Assembly (NCBI GenBank): GCA_964388955.1
Contig: CAYMCO010000051.1
Span: forward strand, 1-20,987
Source: CAYMCO01 sp964388955
Lineage (GTDB): Bacteria; Chloroflexota; Anaerolineae; Anaerolineales; E44-bin32
Length of the DNA stretch: 20,987 nt
Direction: 5' to 3'
Part shown: one piece after another, positions 1 through 5,800 of the stretch
How positions within the stretch are numbered: the stretch's first letter is position 1
How the letters are laid out: each line of letters opens with the position of its first letter
Notes under the pieces: model-generated
Told to the model about the DNA's origin: nothing
The model's database searches: none
What the model saw: the letters and a program-made list of their open reading frames with translations, nothing else
Made by a program: the position numbers and the translations under genes

Positions 1-18
1 CCCTTTTTTAACACAACA

Positions 19-34
19 AATTTATATATAAATT
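19..34. repeat. AT-rich perfect palindrome near left end
   Basis: AATTTATATATAAATT is a 16-bp perfect palindrome in an AT-rich patch (about 1-40), followed directly by a run of 11 G (42-52). The composition differs sharply from the GC-rich remainder. I see no -35 partner that would make it a clear promoter. Confidence 0.4.
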
Positions 35-85
35 ATATACTGGGGGGGGGGGAGCACCGCTCCCCCGCCCCTTAACGGACCTCTT

Positions 86-144
86 CCCCTCCCCCAGCCT
101 GCGGAGGACGGGAGAAAACGAACCCAGGGGAGCTGGGGGAGGGG
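86..144. repeat. GC-rich inverted repeat
   Basis: CCCCTCCCCCAGC (86-98) is the exact reverse complement of GCTGGGGGAGGGG (132-144), giving a 13-bp stem with a 33-nt loop. It resembles two other CCCCTCCCC-type palindromes in this window (2222-2295 and 16597-16686), which suggests a dispersed intergenic repeat family. It has no U-tract, so it is not a classical terminator. Confidence 0.55.
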
Positions 145-191
145 GCCAAGAGGGTGGGGGCGGATCGAAGCGCAATGCGGGATGAGGGAGC

Positions 192-348
192 GAAGGCTGG
201 CGCCAACAGGTGCCCCCAGGTGCGTTCCCTTCAGCGAGATTGGCGAGGGAATAACATCGCGGTCGGAGGAGGGGGCTCATCGAGCCCGCAGGGTCGAATA
301 TCGTCCGCCCCTTTGACCGCAGCGCGCAACAAAAACCCGGATGCACCC
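192..348 (+). repeat. Terminal inverted-repeat family 1, left copy
   Basis: This segment of about 157 bp matches the reverse complement of 20832-20987 with only about 12-13 differences and one small indel (roughly 92% identity by eye). It starts GAAGGCTGGCGCC and ends AACCCGGATGCACCC. I see no convincing protein in it. Because the right-hand copy is cut by the end of the sequence, the full length of the repeat unit is unknown. Confidence 0.85.
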
Positions 349-367
349 GGCTTCCGCCGCCAGGAAA

Positions 368-415
368 TTGCCCTCGCCCCGCAAATGGTATAATCGGGGC
401 CGTCAGATTCGGCCC
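368..415 (+). promoter_or_regulatory. Extended -10 promoter for folKP with a start-site hairpin
   Basis: TATAAT at 389-394 is preceded by TG at 386-387 (TGGTATAAT), a perfect extended -10. The best -35 candidate is a weak TTGCCC at 368-373 with a short 15-bp spacer. Transcription would start near 401, giving a leader of about 100 nt before folKP. A 6-bp hairpin, GGGCCG (397-402) pairing with CGGCCC (410-415) and followed by TCTCTCT, overlaps the predicted start. Whether it attenuates transcription is unknown. Confidence 0.5.
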
Positions 416-503
416 TCTCTCTTGAGCTGCGGATCCTTCTGGCCGTCCTCTGATCAGGAACGCCAACCAGCAGAAACCCAACGAGAGGCGCGCAATCCCG
501 ACA

Positions 504-1904
504 ATGAGCCACACTGTCTATCTCAGTCTGGGAACGAACCAGGGGGATCGCCTGGCAAACGTTCGCGGCGCGATATCGCGGTTCCATCCCAAGCTCACTC
601 TTGTTGGGCTCTCCCCCCTCTATGAGACGGAGCCTTGGGGATACGAGGATCAGCCTGATTTTCTCAACATGGTGAGCAAGGTCACGACGAACCTCCCCGC
701 GGCCGATTTGATCGATTTCCTCAAGGGGATTGAAGCGGATATGGGCCGCCGGGCCACTTTCCGCTACGGGCCGCGGATCATCGACCTGGACATTCTCTTC
801 TACGACGACCTGGTGCTGGAAGGCGAGCGCGTGACGATACCCCACCCGCGCATGGAAGGCAGGGCGTTCGTCTTGGCCCCGCTGGCCGACCTGGCCCCGG
901 ACCTGATCCACCCGGGCACGGGCCGGAGCGTGGGGGCGATGCTGGAGGGGCTGGACACGAGCGTTGTGCGCCTATACCGAGACAGTCCAGCCGCCGTTCA
1001 GCCCCGAGCAGCTCACGGAGATGTGACCGGCTCGAACATGCAGGTCGGCAGCCATGAGTTCCGCTGGGGCGAGCGAACCTATGTCATGGGCGTCCTGAAC
1101 GTCACACCGGACAGTTTTTCCGGGGACGGCTTGATGGCGCAAGACGATGCCGCACTTTCCGCCGCATTGGCCCAGGCGAAGGAGTTCGTAGAATCCGGGG
1201 CGGATATCCTGGATGTGGGAGGTGAGAGCACCCGGCCGGGAGCGGAGCCGGTGGGACCAGCGGAGGAGGCCGCCCGGGTGCTGCCGGTGGTTGGCGCCTT
1301 GGCTTCCGAGTTTGACGTGGCGATCTCCATTGACAGCTACAAAGCGGATATCGCCGAGGCTGCATTGCTCGCCGGCGCCCATATTGTGAACGACGTATGG
1401 GCGCTCAGAGCGGATCCGGAGATGGCGCGCGTGGTCGCTTGCTATGCAGTTCCGATCATCCTGATGCACAATCGCAGCAACCCGGCCAACGCACAGGTGC
1501 GCCATCGCCTCGGGGGGCGATATGTGGGCGTCGACTATGACGATTTGATCGAGGATGTGAAGGCCGAACTGCTGCGGAGCGTGGAGATCGCAAGAGAGGC
1601 GGGCATCGAAGAGAACCGCATCATTCTTGATCCGGGGATCGGCTTTGGCAAGACCGTGGAGCAGAATCTGACCCTCGTGGATCGGCTGGATCGGATCCAT
1701 GACCTAGGCTATCCTCTCTTGCTCGGCCCGTCCAGGAAATCCTTCATCGGCTATACTCTCGATCTCCCGCCAGAGGATCGCGTAGAGGGCACGGCGGCCG
1801 CCGTGGTGGTGGGCATCGTCCGCGGCGCGGACATCGTGCGCGTCCACGACGTGAAGTCGATCGTGCGCGTCGCCCGCATGGCGGACGCCATCGTAAGACG
1901 CTGA
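504..1904 (+). CDS. folKP: Fused HPPK-DHPS (FolK-FolP) folate enzyme
   Basis: A bifunctional cytosolic enzyme for two consecutive steps of folate synthesis: pyrophosphorylation of 6-hydroxymethyl-dihydropterin (HPPK), then condensation with p-aminobenzoate (DHPS). Residues 1 to about 165 are HPPK, with YLSLGTNQGDR near the start, YETEPWGYEDQPDFLN at 40-55 and the RYGPRIIDLDI signature at 87-97. Residues about 190-466 are DHPS, with NVTPDSFSGDG (199-209), DVGGESTRPGAEP, ILDPGIGFGKT and GPSRKSFIG. The linker is only about 25 residues, so this is a true in-frame fusion. Such fusions are known in several lineages, and both domains look catalytically complete. ATG 504 begins exactly at the HPPK core; a Shine-Dalgarno sequence is weak (GAGAGG about 14 bases upstream). 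No other folate gene is visible nearby. Confidence 0.96.
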   Translation: MSHTVYLSLGTNQGDRLANVRGAISRFHPKLTLVGLSPLYETEPWGYEDQPDFLNMVSKVTTNLPAADLIDFLKGIEADMGRRATFRYGPRIIDLDILFYDDLVLEGERVTIPHPRMEGRAFVLAPLADLAPDLIHPGTGRSVGAMLEGLDTSVVRLYRDSPAAVQPRAAHGDVTGSNMQVGSHEFRWGERTYVMGVLNVTPDSFSGDGLMAQDDAALSAALAQAKEFVESGADILDVGGESTRPGAEPVGPAEEAARVLPVVGALASEFDVAISIDSYKADIAEAALLAGAHIVNDVWALRADPEMARVVACYAVPIILMHNRSNPANAQVRHRLGGRYVGVDYDDLIEDVKAELLRSVEIAREAGIEENRIILDPGIGFGKTVEQNLTLVDRLDRIHDLGYPLLLGPSRKSFIGYTLDLPPEDRVEGTAAAVVVGIVRGADIVRVHDVKSIVRVARMADAIVRR

Positions 1905-2122
1905 CTGTGCAATCCACTTCACAGGCAGGGCGATCTGCGCCGAAAAATCCCGGCATGGGGGCAGGGGCCGGAAAGCCTCCCCACGGTGGGGAAACCGATA
2001 ACTGCGACTCCAGGCCAGGCCCATCGAAGCATTCGGCGCTGACCTGACGCCGAAGGAGCCGACAGGCTCCAACTTCAGTGTCCGACTTCCACTTGATATG
2101 AAACCGCCTCCATCGGCGAGGG

Positions 2123-2213
2123 CGTGTCCCAACTTGGGGCCGAGGCCCTCCAGGGTGCGCTTGAACCAGATGCCATGCAGTTCGAGGCCCGGGCATGCAC
2201 ATACCACCAGCCT
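2123..2213 (-). repeat. Dispersed repeat family 3, copy 1
   Basis: Read on the minus strand, this segment of about 90 bp matches 10872-10962 on the plus strand at roughly 75-80% identity. It shares the core GGGCCTCGAA followed by ATGGCATCTGGTTCAAGCGC. One frame is conserved between copies (GLELxGIWFKR), so it may be a remnant of a coding sequence, possibly from a mobile element. I cannot name the family. Confidence 0.65.
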
Positions 2214-2221
2214 CTCTGCTC

Positions 2222-2295
2222 CCCCTCGCCAACTTGCCTGGACCGCCCTCCGCGGTGGCCTTGTGGTTGGGGGAGGCAAGGGGTTCGGCGAGGGG
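2222..2295. repeat. Large GC-rich inverted repeat
   Basis: CCCCTCGCC (2222-2230) and CTTGCCT (2233-2239) pair with AGGCAAG (2274-2280) and GGCGAGGGG (2287-2295), giving a two-part stem of 16 bp around a loop of about 34 nt. It is similar in style to the palindromes at 86-144 and 16597-16686. Confidence 0.55.
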
Positions 2296-2455
2296 GGCGA
2301 AAAGGCGCCGACGGCAGGGAAAGCGATGACCGCGACCGCGGGTCTGCCCGGCCCAGACCTGGGGAGATCGAACGATGACGAAGTGCCAGCGCGACTTCCA
2401 TCTTCAAATGGCTTTGCCTTTGAAATGGAACGCGCCCCGGTGAGGAGGGTGCGTT

Positions 2456-2706
2456 GCATCCTGGGGGGCGATCTGACACGGCAGACTCGTACCTGCCGCA
2501 CCCTGTCAACAACACAGCCCAGGCCTCTCGATACGTGCCTCGCTCCGCTCGCCGCTACTCGAGATGCGGTTTGCTTCGCAGGTTCCGATTGCGGGGAGGC
2601 GCATCTCGAGCGCCGAGTGGTGAAACCACGAGGTGTATCGATTGGAGCGCCGTACATTCACTCTCAAGCAGCCGCGCCCCCTGAAATGGAACGCGTCCCG
2701 GTGAGG
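2456..2706 (+). repeat. Palindromic repeat family 2, left copy
   Basis: About 240 bp of this segment match the reverse complement of 20505-20746 at about nine positions in ten. It is itself a nested palindrome: CTCGATAC near 2527 and CTCGAGATGCG near 2559 face CGCATCTCGAG near 2600 and GTATCG near 2635. Its last 25 bases, including GAAATGGAACGCG and CCCGGTGAGG, are repeated directly at about 2420-2445, just before the unit begins, so the unit is bracketed by short direct repeats. It resembles REP/BIME-type non-coding palindromic units more than a gene. Confidence 0.8.
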
Positions 2707-2714
2707 ATTGTACC

Positions 2715-2763
2715 TTGACAATTGAAACCAACTTTATATAATTATCATGAAAGTTATCATAAA
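2715..2763 (+). promoter_or_regulatory. Strong promoter with tandem 12-bp repeats for the cysM operon
   Basis: TTGACA (2715-2720) and TATAAT (2737-2742) are exact sigma-70 consensus hexamers with a 16-bp spacer, in an AT-rich patch nine bases after palindromic repeat family 2. Two near-identical 12-bp units, AATTATCATGAA (2740-2751) and AGTTATCATAAA (2752-2763), lie head to tail across the predicted start site near 2749. That is where a repressor spanning about one helical turn per unit would bind. No regulator gene adjoins the operon. The window's PerR-type protein could be considered, but the repeats are direct, unlike a PerR box. Confidence 0.75.
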
Positions 2764-2767
2764 AAAA

Positions 2768-2839
2768 ATGGTGGAGCAGAATGAACTTTTGCACATGTCT
2801 GAGGCGGGGGCGCTGAAGGAAACGTCTCGGACAGCTTGA
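2768..2839 (+). other. Possible 23-codon leader ORF ahead of cysM
   Basis: The leader between the promoter and cysM is about 210 nt. Its first ATG (2768) opens a 23-codon frame beginning MVEQNELLHM and ending at TGA 2837-2839. There is no good ribosome-binding site and no run of one regulatory amino acid; in particular it has no cysteine codons, which argues against classical cysteine attenuation. Downstream, GCCCACC (2878-2884) can pair with GGTGGGC (2917-2923). This may be a chance frame. Confidence 0.15.
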
Positions 2840-2961
2840 CGCAAGAACAAGCTCAGGCGGCCAAACGACGGAACGAAGCCCACCCCCGCGCATCTTGAAT
2901 CGCACACTTTGTCGCCGGTGGGCTGTGCCTTCCCTTTCCGAGTTGGCCGTTTTGGTTTTGT

Positions 2962-3915
2962 ATGGAGTGGCCGGTGAGCGCGTTTATAACTGAACTGGGA
3001 ACCCAGATCGATATCTCGGCAGAACTGCAGCACCAGATCGGAAACACCCCCTTGATCCGATTGCGGGGGGTCACCTCTCATTTGCCAGATTCGGTCCGTG
3101 TCTTTGCCAAAGCCGAGTGGTTCAATCCGTCCGGATCGGTCAAGGACCGGCCAGCGTGGGCGATCATCCAAAGGGCGCTGGAGCAAGGAGAATTGGATCC
3201 GGGACGCGTGCTGCTCGACTCTTCCTCCGGCAATATGGGCATCGCCTACGCGACCTTCTGCGCGACACTGGGCATCCCGGTCCGCCTGGCGCTGCCCGAG
3301 AATGTCACGCGCGAGCGCAAGTTGATGCTGGGCGCCCTGGGAGCCCGCCTGGTTTTCACGGACCCGGCGGAAGGGTCCGACGGGGCTCGCAAAGTGGCCT
3401 CCGAACTCGCGAAGCAGTATCCAAAGCGCTACTTCTTCGCCGATCAATACAGCAATCCGGCCAACTGGCAGGCGCACTACGCGAGCACCGGGCCGGAGGT
3501 CGCGATGCAGACGGGCGGACAGGTCACCCATTTGGTGGCTGGTTTGGGCACGAGTGGGACGATGACCGGGGCCGGAAGGTTTCTGAAACAGGAGATCGCG
3601 GACGTCCAGTTGATCGCCGTGCAGCCAGACGGACCGCTGCATGGTCTGGGCGGGCTGAAGCACATGGCCAGCAGCGATATCCCCGCCATCTATGACTCAC
3701 ATCTGGTTGATCGCACGATCGCGGTCAGAACTGAGGATGCACACTTGATGGCACGTCGACTGGCGCACGAGGACGGCCTTCTGGTGGGAGTATCCTCGGC
3801 CGCGGCGGCCGTCGCGGCTTTGCAGGTGGGCGACGAGTTGGAGACGGGGATGATCGTGGTTATGTTCCCAGATTCGGCCGTGAAATACCTGCATGAAGAA
3901 TGGTGGACCGACTGA
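2962..3915 (+). CDS. cysM: CysM-like cysteine synthase (PLP, sulfur-carrier dependent)
   Basis: A fold-type II PLP enzyme that replaces the activated side-chain oxygen of serine with sulfur, here probably taken from the CysO-like carrier two genes downstream. Lys61 in GSVKDRP is the PLP Schiff-base lysine; SSSGNMG (87-93) is the substrate loop; GLGTSGT (194-200) binds the PLP phosphate; FPDSAVKYL lies near the C-terminus. The usual loop reads SGNTG, so Met92 in place of Thr is unusual. The sequence follows Mycobacterium tuberculosis CysM closely (PENVTRERK, YSNPANWQAHYASTGPE). From memory, Lys233 falls where that enzyme has Arg220, a residue linked to O-phosphoserine use, so phosphoserine is a plausible acceptor (inference). 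ATG 2962 has no clear ribosome-binding site. GTG 2974, in frame and six bases after GGAG, is a good alternative start. Confidence 0.92.
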   Translation: MEWPVSAFITELGTQIDISAELQHQIGNTPLIRLRGVTSHLPDSVRVFAKAEWFNPSGSVKDRPAWAIIQRALEQGELDPGRVLLDSSSGNMGIAYATFCATLGIPVRLALPENVTRERKLMLGALGARLVFTDPAEGSDGARKVASELAKQYPKRYFFADQYSNPANWQAHYASTGPEVAMQTGGQVTHLVAGLGTSGTMTGAGRFLKQEIADVQLIAVQPDGPLHGLGGLKHMASSDIPAIYDSHLVDRTIAVRTEDAHLMARRLAHEDGLLVGVSSAAAAVAALQVGDELETGMIVVMFPDSAVKYLHEEWWTD

Positions 3916-4367
3916 TGGATCTGAGAATTCCGCGGCCTTTGATTCGCGCCATCCAGCGCCATGGGGAGGAGCAATATCCCGAGGAAGGGGCTGGCGTCCT
4001 CTTGGGAATCCATGACGAGGAGAGCGGACGCTATGTGCGCGAGATCCTGCCCTTCGATAACCAGTTCGAGGCCGGGGAGAGAGGCCATCGCTACCTGATC
4101 AGCCCAGAGAATATGATGTGGGCGGAGGATTTGGCGGATGACAAAGGGCTTGACCTCGTCGGGATATACCATTCGCACCCCGACCACCCCCCGCGGCCTT
4201 CGGAATTCGATCTTCATTGGGCGCTGCCCTGGTACTCCTACTTGATCACCAGCATAATCGACGGAAGCGCTGGAGAGAGCCGGGCCTGGCAACTGGCGGA
4301 GGATCGCAGCGGAATGACCGAGCAGAATATCAGAGTATTAGAATCGCAAGCTGAGGGAGGATCATGA
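3915..4367 (+). CDS. mec: Mec-type JAMM/MPN+ metallopeptidase
   Basis: A zinc metallopeptidase of the JAMM family. In the known Mycobacterium pathway the homologue cleaves CysO-cysteine to free cysteine; related enzymes also trim residues after the Gly-Gly of ThiS-like carriers. The full motif is present: Glu in EEGAGVLLG (about residue 24) and HSHPDHPPRPSEFD with His86, His88, Ser96 and Asp99 (H-x-H-x10-D). At 150 residues it is a stand-alone domain. I chose ATG 3915 because it overlaps the cysM stop as TGATG with GGTGG eight bases upstream. An in-frame ATG at 3900 would add five residues. The end overlaps the next gene by ATGA, indicating translational coupling. Confidence 0.92.
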   Translation: MDLRIPRPLIRAIQRHGEEQYPEEGAGVLLGIHDEESGRYVREILPFDNQFEAGERGHRYLISPENMMWAEDLADDKGLDLVGIYHSHPDHPPRPSEFDLHWALPWYSYLITSIIDGSAGESRAWQLAEDRSGMTEQNIRVLESQAEGGS

Positions 4368-4645
4368 CAACACTCAAAGTGCCCAGCGCGCTCCGCAACT
4401 ACACTGAGGGCCGGAAATTCGTCGAAGTATCCGGGAGGACGGTCCAAAGCGCCTTGCAGGACCTGGTAAGCCGCTATCCCGGGCTGAAGGGGCATCTGTA
4501 CACGTCGGAGGGAGAACTGCGCCCCTACGTCAATATCTATCTGAACGGGGAGGATATCCGCACGGAAGATGGGCAGGAAGTCCCACTGAAGGAGGGAGAC
4601 AAACTGATGATCGTGCCGAGCATCGCCGGAGGTGTCCCTCGGTGA
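4364..4645 (+). CDS. cysO: CysO-like ubiquitin-fold sulfur carrier with C-terminal cap
   Basis: A 93-residue ThiS/MoaD-family beta-grasp protein that would carry sulfur as a C-terminal thiocarboxylate. It shows the family pattern: hydrophobic first strand (TLKVPSALRNYTEG), YVNIYLNGEDIR in the middle and EGDKLMIVPSIAGG at the end. The Gly-Gly (89-90) is followed by Val-Pro-Arg. An adenylating enzyme needs a free Gly-Gly, so these three residues should be removed first; the JAMM peptidase encoded immediately upstream is the obvious candidate. The ATGA overlap with that gene and a GGGAGG site (4355-4360) support the start. CysO is preferred to ThiS or MoaD because of the cysM and mec neighbours. 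Confidence 0.9.
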   Translation: MTTLKVPSALRNYTEGRKFVEVSGRTVQSALQDLVSRYPGLKGHLYTSEGELRPYVNIYLNGEDIRTEDGQEVPLKEGDKLMIVPSIAGGVPR

Positions 4646-5133
4646 GCAAATCGGAATCCGACCTTCGAATGGTGGATCATGCCGCCCTGCGCGCCAATCA
4701 GGCGTTGATCATTTCGCTGCTGCTGGCCGGCTTCATCGTGGATGCAGTGGGGCTCGTCCCGTTGGTGGCGATCATCATGGGCGCAGGCACGCTCATCGGC
4801 AAGCCTGGCTTCATCTTCGTATACCGATGGCTGCGGCGTGTTTCGCTCATTCAGCCGGATCGAATCAAGGACAACCTCGAGCCGCATCGATTCGCACAAG
4901 GATTTGGGGCGGTTGTGCTATTGGCCGCAACGGGAGCGCACCTGCTTAAGCTCTCCTTCCTCGGCTGGACTTTGACTTGGGTGGTGATCGGCCTGGCAGC
5001 GCTTAACCTCTTCGGTGGCTTCTGCGTGGGATGCGCGCTCTACTATTGGCTGAATCGTGCCGGCTTGCCGGGATTCTCGAAATCGCCCCCGCCGGATACG
5101 GTCCCGGGTCGTCGGCCACCCGCGAACCCATGA
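4642..5133 (+). CDS. DUF4395 integral membrane protein with CxxC
   Basis: A 163-residue membrane protein matching the DUF4395 family, which has no established function. Hydrophobic helices lie at about 20-38, 38-54, 88-104 and 108-126. The last ends in GGFCVGC (Cys128 and Cys131), a CxxC at the membrane edge that could take part in thiol-disulfide exchange. The C-terminal 25 residues are polar and proline-rich. The GTG start at 4642 overlaps the cysO stop by four bases (GTGA). A thioredoxin gene begins seven bases after its end, and pairing of the two families in one operon supports a redox role (inference). An alternative is a structural or transport role in sulfur supply. Confidence 0.85.
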   Translation: MSKSESDLRMVDHAALRANQALIISLLLAGFIVDAVGLVPLVAIIMGAGTLIGKPGFIFVYRWLRRVSLIQPDRIKDNLEPHRFAQGFGAVVLLAATGAHLLKLSFLGWTLTWVVIGLAALNLFGGFCVGCALYYWLNRAGLPGFSKSPPPDTVPGRRPPANP

Positions 5134-5140
5134 GGCACAG

Positions 5141-5614
5141 ATGATCGAACGCATCGGCTTCACCATCATCATTCTGCTGGCTGGCTCGGCGCTCTATTGG
5201 TTATACCGGCGGCGGCTGTTATCACGCCAGGAGGGGAAGGCACTGCGGTTGATAGGATACACGCGCGGACGCCCGGCGATTCTGTATTTCACTTCACCCC
5301 ATTGTGCCCCTTGCCAAGTGATACAACGACCGGCCCTGGATCGGCTGGTCGAGATGAGCGGCGGGCGCCTGCAAGTTATCGAGGTAAACGCGCTTGAACG
5401 GAGCCATCTTGCAGATGAGTGGGGGGTTCTCTCCCTGCCGACCACTTTCCTGATCGACGCCGATGGGCGGCCCAGGGGCGTGAACCATGGTCCCGTCCGA
5501 GAGGGCAAACTCATTCAGCAGCTGCGTCGGATCGACGCATGGCCGGCAGTCGGGCACCGGACCCGGAGCCGGAGCGCCAAAGAGGAGGCACACCAATTGG
5601 GTGGTCTTGATTAG
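5141..5614 (+). CDS. Membrane-anchored thioredoxin-fold protein
   Basis: A 157-residue protein with one N-terminal transmembrane helix (about 5-20, followed by RRRLLSR, a positive-inside signal), then a thioredoxin domain. The active site is SPHCAPC (Cys55, Cys58), and the cis-proline is in LSLPTTF (Pro100). The anchor with a following basic stretch suggests Nin orientation, which would place the redox domain outside or in the cytoplasm depending on topology; the Arg-rich side after the helix favours a cytoplasmic domain. It follows the CxxC-containing DUF4395 protein by seven bases. I chose ATG 5141, not the upstream in-frame ATG 5057, because the extra residues are non-conserved and overlap DUF4395. 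The C-terminal 25 residues are basic and low in structure. Confidence 0.88.
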   Translation: MIERIGFTIIILLAGSALYWLYRRRLLSRQEGKALRLIGYTRGRPAILYFTSPHCAPCQVIQRPALDRLVEMSGGRLQVIEVNALERSHLADEWGVLSLPTTFLIDADGRPRGVNHGPVREGKLIQQLRRIDAWPAVGHRTRSRSAKEEAHQLGGLD

Positions 5615-5622
5615 CGTCGGGG

Positions 5623-5743
5623 CGGAGAAGTGTGACCTTCAGGTCGTGTTTGAGGCGGGCTTCGCCGGAAGGGAGCCGGCCAGGACAGAGGGTGCATCCT
5701 GCTTCGGAAGCCGGAGCGAAGAGATCGCTTGACCTCTTCTCCG
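5623..5743 (+). ncRNA. Candidate structured leader upstream of moeZ
   Basis: The 186-nt gap before moeZ can fold into a closed multi-branched shape. CGGAGAAG (5623-5630) pairs exactly with CTTCTCCG (5736-5743). Inside lie GACC-TTCA-GGTC (5634-5645), GCTT-CGG-AAGC (5701-5711) and GCGA-AGAGA-TCGC (5716-5728). I do not recognise a known riboswitch class. GC-rich sequence makes chance hairpins common, so confidence is low. Confidence 0.25.
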
Positions 5744-5800
5744 AGTACGAGCATGCTTGTTAGAGCAACTTCAAACCCACCGTGGGAAGTGAGGTCGGGT

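Larger units (their letters stand above)
1905..2455. other. Gene-poor intergenic tract with repeats
   Basis: I see no convincing gene in this stretch of about 550 bp. It holds small palindromes (TCCCCACGGTGGGGA at 1978-1992, and GGAGCC/GGCTCC at 2055-2070), a dispersed repeat that recurs inverted near 10.9 kb (2123-2213), and a large inverted repeat at 2222-2295. Open frames across it on either strand have biased composition and no recognisable motifs. The picture is of accumulated repeats and decayed sequence. Confidence 0.6.

Noticed and set aside
42..52. Phase-variable homopolymer (11 G; also 11 C at 18314-18324)
   Set aside because: Neither run lies inside a recognised coding sequence or between promoter hexamers, and long G or C runs are prone to sequencing error.
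8..514. Minus-strand frame at the left end
   Set aside because: It crosses the G-run, the hairpin, repeat family 1 and the folKP promoter, with proline-rich low-complexity content and no motif.
1704..2657. Long minus-strand open frame of about 317 codons
   Set aside because: It overlaps the end of folKP and a repeat tract, is rich in Arg, Pro and Ser, and shows no motif. It is a GC-rich shadow frame.
2740..2763. PerR or Fur box over the cysM promoter
   Set aside because: The units are direct 12-bp repeats, not the inverted arrangement of a PerR box, and the hexamer pattern of a Fur box fits poorly.
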